DNA of 64,000 nt. It comes from Rufibacter radiotolerans (GTDB lineage: Bacteria > Bacteroidota > Bacteroidia > Cytophagales > Hymenobacteraceae). Below are positions 33,492-41,035 of this stretch, piece by piece (positions within the stretch are counted from its first letter, which is position 1; every line of letters begins with the position of its first letter). The translations under genes were made by a program, and so were the position numbers. The stretch is taken from NCBI RefSeq assembly GCF_001078055.1, contig NZ_CP010777.1:4617001-4681000 (forward strand), in the 5' to 3' direction. The notes beneath the pieces were generated by a model. That model was not told the origin of the DNA. It searched no databases and saw only the letters and a list, made by a program, of their open reading frames with translations.

Positions 33492-34911
33492 ATGCTTACC
33501 GGACGTGTCAACGCCCCTGAGATAAACACCCGCCACGGCTGGCTCAACACAGACCGCGCCTATACCCTCAAGGAGTTCAGGGGCAAGATTGTGTTGCTGG
33601 ACTTCTGGACGTTTGGGTGCATTAACTGCCAGCACATTCTGCCCGATCTGAAGCGCCTGGAAAAGGAGTACGCGCAGGAACTGGTGGTCATTGGGGTGCA
33701 CTCGGCTAAGTTTGACGCCGAAAAGCAGCAGAACGCCATCCGGCAGGCCATTCTCAAGTTCGGGATAGACCACCCCGTGGTGAATGACGCTGATTTTGAG
33801 GTCTGGAAACATTACGCCATCAATGCCTGGCCCACCGTGGTGCTCATTGACCCTAACGGCAAGGTGATTGGCCAGAAACCCGGCGAAGGCATCTATGACA
33901 CCATCAAACCGCACCTGGACGACCTGATCAAGACCTTCGGAGATAAAATTGACCGTAGACCTTTTCCCTTCAAGGCCGAAACCGCGGAATCCTCTACGCT
34001 TAAATTTCCATCTAAGCTCATCGCCGATGACCAGGGAAACCTGTACCTCTCAGACAGTGGCAACAACCGAATCCTGAAACTAGATGCTACGGGGCAGATA
34101 CTGGAAACCTTCGGCAGCGGGCAGCAAGGCTTTAAAGACGGACCCGCTACGGAGGCCTCTTTCCATGAGCCGCACGGCCTGGCGCTGCATGAGGAGTTCC
34201 TGTACGTAGCCGATGCCAAGAACAATACCCTCCGGAAGGTGAACCTGGTTACCAGAGAAATCATTACCGTGGCCGGCACGGGTGAGTTGAGCTACTACTT
34301 TTTCCATGAGGAAATGGGCGTGCCCGTGAACCCCAACAGCCCCTGGGACCTGGCCATAGATAGAAACAACCTTTACGTGGCCAGCGCCGGAAACCACCAG
34401 ATTCTGCGCCTGGACCTACAGACCGAGCAACTCTACCGCTTTGCCGGCACCGGCCGCGAGGCTCTCGCCGACGGCACCATCCATGAGGCAGCGTGCGGTC
34501 AACCAACCCAGCGGCCTGGCAATGGTTGACCGCACGCTGTACGTGGCTGACCCCGAGGCCAGCGCGATCAGGGCCCTTGACCTGGACAAGGCCTCGGTGA
34601 CCACGCTCATTGGGCGCGGGCTTTTTGAATTTGGCGATGAAGACGGAGATTTTGACGAGGCCTTTCTGCAGCACCCTATGGGCATCACGGCCCACGCTGG
34701 AAAACTCTATGTAGCCGACACCTACAACGGCAAAATCAAGGTAATGGACCTGGCAAAGGAACGCATTAAAACCGTGGTGGCCGGCCTTGAGGAACCCAAC
34801 GGCGTGCTGGTGCACCAAGGCTATCTCTGGATCACCAACACCAACGCGCATGAGCTCTGGAAAGTGAACCTGGAGACTTGGGAGCGGGAAGTGGTGGACG
34901 TAAGGCAATAA
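33492..34911 (+). pseudogene. Thioredoxin-NHL-repeat protein, interrupted by a frameshift at about 34495
   Basis: The first frame (33492-34529) encodes a thioredoxin-like domain with an active CxxC (DFWTFGCINC) followed by NHL beta-propeller repeats; its last codons after HEAA are nonsense. The second frame (34441-34911) resumes exactly at NQPSGLAMVDRTLYVADP and continues with NHL repeats to the natural end. The total length is 1 base over a multiple of three, consistent with a +4 or +1 change. The architecture is like the NHLRC2 family (thioredoxin, NHL propeller). The break sits on a perfect 17-bp inverted repeat (34489-34505 and 34523-34539). Removing GCGG at 34495-34498 restores EAAFNQPSGLAM, matching EASFHEPHGLAL of an earlier repeat. 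Confidence 0.85.
34489..34539. repeat. Perfect 17-bp inverted repeat at the frameshift site
   Basis: CAGCGTGCGGTCAACCA (34489-34505) is the exact reverse complement of TGGTTGACCGCACGCTG (34523-34539), with a 17-base spacer. The right arm encodes MVDRTLY in the correct frame; the left arm contains the four extra bases that break the gene. Confidence 0.95.
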
Positions 34912-34916
34912 ACTCT

Positions 34917-34968
34917 GAATTCCTGTTTTGGGCCTGTTTTTATAAAAACAGGCCCAAAACAGGAATTC
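34917..34968. repeat. Dispersed intergenic palindrome, copy 9 (perfect, 52 bp)
   Basis: The full 52 bases equal their own reverse complement, with EcoRI-type GAATTC at both tips and the family core inside (TTTTGGGCCTGTTTTTATAA to the centre). It begins 5 bases after the stop of the frameshifted gene. No T-run follows. Confidence 0.92.
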
Positions 34969-35082
34969 TGCCAAAGATCACAGAAACACGATTTCAAGAA
35001 GGATTTCCTTTCCATTAGATCCCATCAGGCAGCAATGGCAGAATTCAGGCAGGAAGTATAGGGAAAACCCTATATATTTAAT

Positions 35083-36408
35083 TTAGAGCTTGGTTAACTC
35101 CTGTGATTTCCCGCCTTCAAAAGTAATAAGCAGCTTTTTTTCAGAAGGAATAAACCTGAACGTGGTTTCACCCAAGCCCATCCTGAATTTGTTTTTATTA
35201 ATGGCGTCTAATGGAATGGTTTTCTGGCCTCCGTTTTCCAGCAATAGAATACCGTTTTCTGCTGTTAATTTCACCTTAAGTGAAGCGTCTTTGTCTGCGT
35301 AAGCACCGGTCAGGGTTTCTATTTCATCTAAGGAGTGTATTTTCCTGCTGTTAAAGTTTGGCAGGTCATAGTCTTTGTTGAGAGCAATACTGCTAATGCC
35401 CCAAAGCAATTCGGTTAAAGAGAGGTCAGCGGCATTGACAGACAATGCAAAAGACATTTTCTGGGCCGGGGCGTAGAACGCCACCGATTTGAAGCCATCT
35501 ATCCCTCCTGAATGGCCTATCAATTCTACACCTTGCACCTTCAGTTTCTTTAGCCCTATGCCGTATTCGCCCTGTAGTTGTTGCATGGCTTGCAGTGATT
35601 TGTCAAAGACTAACTTTCCGTTGAACAAGGCAGTTAAAAAGAGGTTGAGGTCTTTGGGGGTGGAGACAATGGACCCCGCGCCCGCCGCAACACTAAAGTG
35701 GGTTTCATCAAAGAGTAACCAGTCTTCCCGTTTGTGGTAAGAAAGGGCTTCCCCGTTTTCTTTTTGTATGGGTGTGCCAAAGAAGGTGTTTTTTAACCTC
35801 AGGGGCTTGCTTATTCTGTCTTCTAGTATTTTTGAGAAAGGCTTCTTCTCAAGGTCTTCGGCAATAAACGTGAGCAGAATATAATTAGTGTTGGAGTACT
35901 CCTGCTTTTCACCGGCGTTAAATTTAGTGCCCAGATTTTTTATTTTGCCCAGCATCTCCTGCCGGGCAATAGGGTGTTGCCGCCACTTTAGGTAAGCCGT
36001 ATCATGGAGGATGTTCTTTAACCCGCTTTTATGCTGTAGCAGGTGCAGTATGGTAATTTGCTGGGCATTTGGCAGGTCTGGGTAAAACCGGGCTAGTTTG
36101 GTGTCTGCCGTAAGCTGCCCTTTCTCCAGCAACTGCATGATCACAGTGGCTGTGAGCATCTTTGACACTGAGCCTATCCTGTACTTTGTAGTCTGCGTGA
36201 TAGGAGTCTTCTGGGCAATATTGGAAAAGCCCGTAGCGTAGCGGTACGTCTCTTTTCCGTCCTGGAAGATAGATACACTGCCCATGATCTTTTTCTGGTC
36301 CACTAAAACCATGAGAAGGCTGTCCAGCTTCTTTTTATTTAGCTCCTGGGCCTTTATCCAAAAGGGTAAAAGGAAGGCAATTGATAAAAGAAACAGCAGC
36401 CTGTTCAT
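35083..36408 (-). CDS. Serine hydrolase of the beta-lactamase/PBP4-like family
   Basis: A 441-residue exported protein of the class C beta-lactamase-like serine hydrolase family, acting in the periplasm or outside on peptide or ester substrates that cannot be predicted. A signal peptide ends at about residue 20 (IKAQE). The catalytic SxxK is SVSK at residues 80-83, the YxN motif is YSN in EYSNTNY, and the third motif is HSGG in GHSGGIDGF. A C-terminal beta-rich domain of about 100 residues (from LTGAYADKDAS) follows, as in many family members. It is flanked by long gaps and is likely monocistronic. Confidence 0.88.
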   Translation of the reverse strand: MNRLLFLLSIAFLLPFWIKAQELNKKKLDSLLMVLVDQKKIMGSVSIFQDGKETYRYATGFSNIAQKTPITQTTKYRIGSVSKMLTATVIMQLLEKGQLTADTKLARFYPDLPNAQQITILHLLQHKSGLKNILHDTAYLKWRQHPIARQEMLGKIKNLGTKFNAGEKQEYSNTNYILLTFIAEDLEKKPFSKILEDRISKPLRLKNTFFGTPIQKENGEALSYHKREDWLLFDETHFSVAAGAGSIVSTPKDLNLFLTALFNGKLVFDKSLQAMQQLQGEYGIGLKKLKVQGVELIGHSGGIDGFKSVAFYAPAQKMSFALSVNAADLSLTELLWGISSIALNKDYDLPNFNSRKIHSLDEIETLTGAYADKDASLKVKLTAENGILLLENGGQKTIPLDAINKNKFRMGLGETTFRFIPSEKKLLITFEGGKSQELTKL

Positions 36409-36582
36409 AGTTCTGTTACTAAGGTGTGACTCTAAAGTAAGGGCTTAGCACTTGCTGAAAAATTAAATGTGACGAAGGGTCTCAATTAAGGGACGAAAAG
36501 CTGTGAAGGACTTTAGGGGGCCAACGAGTTCTTCTTTTTTGCGGTCTATTCGTCAGAAAAAAGCAAACAACCCCTGTGTTGT

Positions 36583-37152
36583 TTACACCACCAGGCTTAT
36601 GGGTTGGCTGGCCCTTTCCTTCACGCGCAAAGCCTGTTGCAGATGCCGTTGCTCATGTAGAACCACAAACTCCAGTGCTTCGCCCAAGCGTAGTTTCAAT
36701 AGCTGGAAAAACTCTACTGGTACTGCCTTCTTGTTTAAATCAACAGACTCAGCCTTACCCAGGAGGTGCAAAAGCGTGTCTTGGTGTTGCAGAAATTCAT
36801 CTAGAACGGCCGTTGTCAACTGGCTGTTCTGGGGGTTCATGCGCGCGAGGGTCTTGTGCTTTTTAGGGCTTTCGGGGTTAACCAGATCCAGGGATTTCTT
36901 ACCCAGCCAAGAGTATTTCACCGGCTGCGTAGCGCTGGAGACCGGTGTTTGGGCTATGGCTTTCTCAAGGGCTGGCAGGTAAAAGCGGCTGTATCGGTTC
37001 AGGTGTTCCAGGCATTCCAGAACGCTCCAACTGGTAGGCTGAAGTTTGAAGTTGAGCACGGCTACATCAAGAGGCGAAAACGCATAGTGGGCGGTGTCTT
37101 TAATCTGTTGGACGCGGTCTTGCAGTTGGGTGAGAAAGGTCTTGGTTTCCAT
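36583..37152 (-). CDS. DinB-family putative metal-dependent hydrolase
   Basis: A 189-residue four-helix-bundle protein of the DinB/YfiT superfamily. Metal-binding histidines are visible in LECLEHLNRYS (about residue 50) and in VLHEQRHLQQ (about 170), and the sequence PTSWSVLECLEHL is the typical DinB opening. Members act as thiol-dependent S-transferases or hydrolases; the substrate is not known, though bacillithiol use is plausible given YtxJ at 59 kb. It lies downstream of a Crp/Fnr gene on the same strand, with a perfect FNR-type box about 50 bases upstream of its start, so regulation by that protein is likely. Confidence 0.82.
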   Translation of the reverse strand: METKTFLTQLQDRVQQIKDTAHYAFSPLDVAVLNFKLQPTSWSVLECLEHLNRYSRFYLPALEKAIAQTPVSSATQPVKYSWLGKKSLDLVNPESPKKHKTLARMNPQNSQLTTAVLDEFLQHQDTLLHLLGKAESVDLNKKAVPVEFFQLLKLRLGEALEFVVLHEQRHLQQALRVKERASQPISLVV

Positions 37153-37171
37153 GGCTTTATCTTTTTTTTAG

Positions 37172-37179
37172 TAAAGGTA
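37172..37179 (-). promoter_or_regulatory. Candidate -7 element of the dinB-family gene
   Basis: TAAAGGTA on the plus strand reads TACCTTTA on the minus strand, one mismatch from TAnnTTTG. The predicted start near 37166 places the FNR-type box centre at about -42. Confidence 0.35.
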
Positions 37180-37200
37180 CAAGGCCCTTTTCTGCCAATC

Positions 37201-37216
37201 CTTGATCCAAATCAAG
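37201..37216. promoter_or_regulatory. FNR/CRP-type operator (CTTGATCCAAATCAAG)
   Basis: A perfect inverted repeat with TTGAT-N4-ATCAA, the classical FNR box. It lies between the stop of the Crp/Fnr-family gene and the start of the DinB-family gene, about 42 bases upstream of the predicted transcript start of the latter, which is a class II activator position. Confidence 0.6.
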
Positions 37217-37218
37217 AT

Positions 37219-37770
37219 TTACATAATGCGGCTCAAGGTCTCTGGGGTCATGCGCAGGTAGGAGGCAATATACTTTCTAGGCACCAGCTGGAAAATGTGC
37301 GGGCTGCGGTGCAGGAGCCGTTCCAGGCGCTGGGCGGGGTCCGGGAGTTGCAGGTCAACCTCGCGCTCAATCTTCCCGGCCAGGGCCTTTTCCAGCTCCA
37401 TGCGCCAGAACTTCCCGAATACAGGCCGTTTTTCCTGAATCAGGTCAAAATCAGTTTTAGAAATGGCCAGCAGCTCGCTGCGGCGCAAAGCCTGAATGCA
37501 GTAGGCCGAGGGGGTTTGGGTGACCAACGACGGGAAGGCGGTGATCAAGGTGTTGGGGTACGCGAATCCCACGCAGATTTCCTCGTGGGGCGTGGGCAGG
37601 TACAGCCGCAACGCCCCGCTTTCCACAAAATACAGGTGCTGCTCTACCTGTCCTTCCCTGATCAGAAAGTCTGAGCGGTTCACCGTCAGGCGCTTCTTCC
37701 AGAGCGGCAGGAAAGCGGCTATATCCTCCGGTGAAAAGTACGGTACTTGTTGTAAGAGCGAGGCCAGCAT
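37219..37770 (-). CDS. Crp/Fnr-family transcriptional regulator
   Basis: A 183-residue regulator with an N-terminal cyclic-nucleotide-binding-like beta-roll (LIREGQVEQHLYFVESGALRLYL, VGFAYPNTLITAFPSL) and a C-terminal helix-turn-helix ending PRKYIASYLRMTPETLSRIM, where the protein stops shortly after the recognition helix. Cysteine clusters of FNR are absent, so it is not an oxygen sensor of the FNR type by this criterion. I use the ATG at 37770 (MLASLLQQV); a GTG lies two codons upstream. Palindrome copy 10 begins 8 bases upstream of this start. The TTGATNNNNATCAA box just past its stop is its probable target. Confidence 0.9.
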   Translation of the reverse strand: MLASLLQQVPYFSPEDIAAFLPLWKKRLTVNRSDFLIREGQVEQHLYFVESGALRLYLPTPHEEICVGFAYPNTLITAFPSLVTQTPSAYCIQALRRSELLAISKTDFDLIQEKRPVFGKFWRMELEKALAGKIEREVDLQLPDPAQRLERLLHRSPHIFQLVPRKYIASYLRMTPETLSRIM

Positions 37771-37777
37771 ACACACC

Positions 37778-37817
37778 CTGTTTTGGGCCTAATTTCTTAA
37801 AAATAAGCGAAAAACGC
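37778..37817. repeat. Dispersed intergenic palindrome, copy 10, at the regulator start
   Basis: CTGTTTTGGGCCTAATTTC returns as TAAAAATAAGCGAAAAACGC. The inner left arm shares CTAATTTC with copy 7. It ends 8 bases from the Crp/Fnr-family ATG. Confidence 0.65.
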
Positions 37818-37990
37818 ACCTGGAACTAATGTTCGCTTTTTTTCGCTTCTGCTAGTAGACCCATAACAGTTATCTCTTTTCTTTCCCGTACTTTTAAAGG
37901 CTAAACGCGCGTAAAAAGCGGTTTAGCGTAGTAGAAGAAGCGGGCAAGTACCTGTTTTTCTTTCCACCTTGATCTTTTGCCTTTACCCAT

Positions 37991-38899
37991 ATGTCACTAC
38001 TATTTAACGATTTCGCGAGCTGGGAAAAACATTGCCAGGCTACCGGCGAACCGCTGTACCGGGCGGTGCTTGCCTATGAAATAGAGCAGAAGGGCCGCAC
38101 CGAAGAGGAAATCTGGGACGGCCTGCAACGCGCCTATGACGTGATGCGTGATGCCGTGCAAACCGGCCTCACCCAGGACATGACCTCCCGCTCGGGCATG
38201 GTGAAGAACGGCGCCAAGAAAGTGGCCGCCGCGCCGGTCACGGTGTTGTCGCCGGAGTTCCAGATGCTCATTAGCCGGGCGCTGGGGGCCAAGGAAGTAA
38301 ACTCCTGCATGGGCCGCGTGGTGGCAGCGCCTACCGCCGGGGCCTCAGGCATTCTGCCGGGCATCTTAACCACCATCCAGGACCTGCATAAATTAGACGA
38401 CCACAAGATATTGGAAGGTTTGTTGGTGGCCGCGGGCATCGCCCTGATCATTGAAACCAACGCCTCGCTGGCCGGGGCTGTGGGCGGCTGCCAGGCCGAG
38501 ACCGGCAGTGCCGCCGCCATGGGCGCCGGGGCCATTGTCTACTGCCTGGGCGGTAACGTGGAGCAGACCTTCGCCGCCGTGGCCATTACCATCCAGTGCA
38601 TGCTGGGGTTGATCTGTGACCCCGTGGCCGGACTGGTAGAGGTGCCCTGTATTGTGCGTAATGCCAGCGCAGCGGCCATCGCGTTTTCCAGCGCCCAGAT
38701 TGCCATTGCCGGCGTAAACCCGGTCATACCGGTAGACCAGTGCGTGATGGCGCTAGGCGAGGTAGGCCAGAGCATGGAAACCAAATACAAAGAAACCGCC
38801 CTGGGCGGACTTGCCAACACCCCCAGAGGCCGCGAGATTGAAAGGCTGGTACTGGTAGAGAACGTAGAAATTCTGCCGGATGAAGACGAGGTGGAGTGA
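37991..38899 (+). CDS. sdaAA: L-serine dehydratase, iron-sulfur-dependent, alpha subunit
   Basis: This enzyme deaminates L-serine to pyruvate and ammonia using a 4Fe-4S cluster. The 302-residue protein is the separate alpha subunit, recognised from SRSGMVKNGAKK, GRVVAAPTAGASGILPG, AGAVGGCQAETGSAAAMGAGA and GLICDPVAGLVEVPC, which hold the cluster-binding cysteines. No beta subunit gene adjoins it, so that partner must be elsewhere. The coding sequence ends in an acidic tail (DEDEVE) whose stop codon TGA is part of a (GAGT) tandem repeat. A 214-base upstream gap is shared with the divergent Crp/Fnr gene. Confidence 0.93.
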   Translation: MSLLFNDFASWEKHCQATGEPLYRAVLAYEIEQKGRTEEEIWDGLQRAYDVMRDAVQTGLTQDMTSRSGMVKNGAKKVAAAPVTVLSPEFQMLISRALGAKEVNSCMGRVVAAPTAGASGILPGILTTIQDLHKLDDHKILEGLLVAAGIALIIETNASLAGAVGGCQAETGSAAAMGAGAIVYCLGGNVEQTFAAVAITIQCMLGLICDPVAGLVEVPCIVRNASAAAIAFSSAQIAIAGVNPVIPVDQCVMALGEVGQSMETKYKETALGGLANTPRGREIERLVLVENVEILPDEDEVE

Positions 38900-38933
38900 G
38901 TGAGTGAGTGAGTGAGTGAGTGAGTGAGTGAGT
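38894..38933. repeat. Ten-copy GAGT tetranucleotide repeat overlapping the sdaAA stop
   Basis: GAGT is repeated ten times without interruption over 40 bases. The sdaAA stop TGA is formed by the first unit boundary at 38897-38899. Gain or loss of units would leave the stop intact but change the 3' UTR length. Palindrome copy 11 follows 2 bases later. Confidence 0.95.
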
Positions 38934-38935
38934 TT

Positions 38936-38989
38936 CAGAAGTCCGTTTCGGGCCTGTTTTCAGGAAAACAGGCCCGAAACGGACTTCTG
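38936..38989. repeat. Dispersed intergenic palindrome, copy 11 (perfect, 54 bp)
   Basis: Two 26-base arms pair perfectly around AG. The outer arm CAGAAGTCCG is matched by CGGACTTCTG, and the inner core reads TTTCGGGCC / GGCCCGAAA, so the usual T-to-C change is compensated on the other side. It follows the GAGT repeat after sdaAA. Confidence 0.93.
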
Positions 38990-39019
38990 CTGTTAAAAGG
39001 GTTGATTAAAGGAGGCGTG

Positions 39020-39059
39020 CTGTTTTTGGGCCGTTTTCCCGAAAACGTGCTTAAAACAG
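39020..39059. repeat. Dispersed intergenic palindrome, copy 12
   Basis: CTGTTTTTGGGCCGTTTTC returns as GAAAACGTGCTTAAAACAG. Outer and inner stems pair with a few mismatches. It lies 30 bases after copy 11 and 11 bases before the stop of the convergent gene. Confidence 0.78.
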
Positions 39060-39069
39060 ACATGAGAGT

Positions 39070-39576
39070 TTACTTCTTGGTCACAATATTCAGGAACTGC
39101 GCGTTTTCATCCCAGCTTATCCTAATGGGGTGCGCCTTGTCTATCTGGATCACTTCCACCTTCTCTATTTTATGCAAGTGGGCGAGAAAACGGCTGTGGG
39201 TAATGGGCCTTTGGTTGACCAAGACCTGTAGATGGCGGTGTGCGGCGGGCACCTCAAAGTAATCGAAAACGTCTTCCAGTTTTAGCAGGGGCTTTTTGTT
39301 TTTGAGTTCAATAACCAGCACGCCGTAGCGGGCCTTTGGGCCCATAGCCGCCAGGATAGCGGAGTCCTGGTACGCTTTCACTACGGTAATGTCTTTAGGG
39401 TCTACCACCAATGAGGCGTAATCTGTTTCCTGGGCACCCAGGATCAACAAAGGGTTTCCGCCGGTAGAAACCACACGGGTCTGCTTCCGGAACGGCTTTG
39501 TCTCCAGCCCGGGTAAGGACTGGGCTCCCGCACTGGCGGAAAGGAGCAGAAAAACCAGGGCCAGTATTTTTTTCAT
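39070..39576 (-). CDS. Secreted protein resembling a stand-alone TonB-receptor plug domain
   Basis: A 168-residue protein with a signal peptide (residues 1-18, SAGAQS). The segment DPKDITVVKAYQDSAILAAMGPKARYGVLVIELK follows the plug-domain pattern IxxIDVLKDxxAxAxYGxxGxNGVIxITTK of TonB-dependent receptors, but no beta-barrel follows. I do not know a characterised homologue; the similarity is by eye. It may be a partner of a TonB-type receptor or an outer-membrane protein. The gene stands alone between palindromes and the antiporter gene. Confidence in the ORF is good, in the function low. Confidence 0.65.
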   Translation of the reverse strand: MKKILALVFLLLSASAGAQSLPGLETKPFRKQTRVVSTGGNPLLILGAQETDYASLVVDPKDITVVKAYQDSAILAAMGPKARYGVLVIELKNKKPLLKLEDVFDYFEVPAAHRHLQVLVNQRPITHSRFLAHLHKIEKVEVIQIDKAHPIRISWDENAQFLNIVTKK

Positions 39577-39657
39577 ACCGCTAAAGCTAAAGAATTCTTT
39601 ACATAGTTATTGGACCGCCGCCATAAGGGATTATCTCAGGGCTTTTTCTGCATCTCC

Positions 39658-40854
39658 CTAATAGTTAGGGATCTCACTCACGTCATTCTTCGTGAGCAGT
39701 AGGCCCATCATCATGAGCAGGCTGGAGAGCAGCACCACAAAAAACAGCACGCTCTCATTCATACCCACAATGGCGTACTCAGCAGGAATGCTGTAGAAAA
39801 GCAGGATGGTGATGAGGCCGCGTGGGGCGATGAACAGCTCCGGGATAAGCGGTACCCGGGCAATGAACTGCAGGTAAACGTAGCGCACCAATAAAATAAT
39901 GGTGAAGATGGTGAAGCCCAAAACCCAGACGTCTAATTCATATAACTCCTGCAGGTTAATGGAAAACCCGAACAGCAGGAAAAAGAACGTCCTGATCACA
40001 AAGGCACTCTCGCCGTTGATCTGTTTGAGCTGCACAATCTCAGACTGCAGCGACTGCAGGCTTATGTATTTGGCCAGCTTCCCTTTCAAAAAGAGCACTG
40101 CGTTGTTGAGCATCAGGCCAAAGATGAGCACCATGAGCAGCGAGGAAAGATGGAGTTTCTTGCCAATGGAATAGAGCAGCACTAGAATGGCAATGATCAG
40201 GAAGAACTTAATGTGGCTTTTGATCTTGTCCACGAAGAAGAGCAGCACCAGGCAGCAAACCACTGAGATCACAAAAATACTCACCAGGTCTACCGTCAGG
40301 CCCACAAATGAGCCCAGCCCCACGGTAGGGTTCTGGATAGCAAAGTTAAAGGCGATGATCCCGATGATGTCTGAGAAGGTGGCCTCGTAGACAATGAATT
40401 CCCGTTTCTCTGGCGTGAGGTTGGCCACGCTGGGGATGGCAATGGCGCTACTGATCACGGCTAGCGGAATAGCGTTGATGATGGCCGTGTAATAGGGCAC
40501 GTTCAGCCAGAAGTTCACGAACCAGGCAATAAGCGCGGTGGTGATGAGTAAAGTAAGCGTGGCGGTAAGGAGGGTCTTCCGGATGAGGGGCAGTTTCTCC
40601 CGCTTCAGTTCCAGGTCCAGAGCCCCTTCCAGTACAATCAGAATCAACCCTATAATGCCAAACAGTTCCAGAATGTTGCGCAGGCCCGGCAGGGCTACGT
40701 TAAAATACCGGGCCGCCAGCTGCAGTAGAATACCCGTGGTGAGCAGGAAAATGACGGACGGTACTTTGGAGCGCTTGGCGGCAATGTCAAACACATAGGA
40801 AAAGACAATCAGGCTGCTGAGGATAATGAGGAAAGTGTAGGCGTCTAAAGTCAT
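39658..40854 (-). CDS. Cation:proton antiporter (CPA family)
   Basis: A 398-residue inner-membrane protein with about 12 hydrophobic segments. The helix with the ion-binding acid is readable in YEATFSDIIGIIAFNFAI (Asp-rich SDI) and the preceding ISSAIAIPSVA; the N-terminal segments (IVFSYVFDIAAKRSKVP, GLILIVLEGALDLELK) match the CPA1/CPA2 Na+/H+ or K+/H+ exchangers. I use the ATG at 40854 (MTLDAYTFL) rather than the upstream start at 40899, which adds a non-hydrophobic leader. No TrkA domain is present. Ion specificity cannot be read. Confidence 0.85.
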   Translation of the reverse strand: MTLDAYTFLIILSSLIVFSYVFDIAAKRSKVPSVIFLLTTGILLQLAARYFNVALPGLRNILELFGIIGLILIVLEGALDLELKREKLPLIRKTLLTATLTLLITTALIAWFVNFWLNVPYYTAIINAIPLAVISSAIAIPSVANLTPEKREFIVYEATFSDIIGIIAFNFAIQNPTVGLGSFVGLTVDLVSIFVISVVCCLVLLFFVDKIKSHIKFFLIIAILVLLYSIGKKLHLSSLLMVLIFGLMLNNAVLFLKGKLAKYISLQSLQSEIVQLKQINGESAFVIRTFFFLLFGFSINLQELYELDVWVLGFTIFTIILLVRYVYLQFIARVPLIPELFIAPRGLITILLFYSIPAEYAIVGMNESVLFFVVLLSSLLMMMGLLLTKNDVSEIPNY

Positions 40855-41035
40855 AGGCAAGCACGTCTGTTTCAGTGTAAGTACGGAAGTTCTGCCCACG
40901 GGGCTGGTAGCGGGCTGTTTTCAGATCCCAAAGGCCTGATCCTTAAAGAAAAGGAAATGCTTCCGGTAGGGGTAAAAAGATCCTAAATGGTCTATTTAAT
41001 GTCCCTAAGTTATACAATCAACCTTTCTGCCCATC

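Noticed and set aside
34264..34974. A 236-codon minus-strand ORF opposite the frameshifted thioredoxin-NHL gene
   Set aside because: The plus-strand reading shows clear NHL repeats in both frames; the minus ORF has no recognisable domain and runs through palindrome copy 9.
36856..37674. A 272-codon plus-strand ORF across the dinB-family and Crp/Fnr genes
   Set aside because: It crosses two well-supported minus-strand genes and the FNR-type box; no domain is visible.
38894..38989. A CRISPR array (repeat-rich region after sdaAA)
   Set aside because: There are only tetranucleotide repeats and a palindrome, with no spacer-like unique sequences of equal length and no cas gene in the window.
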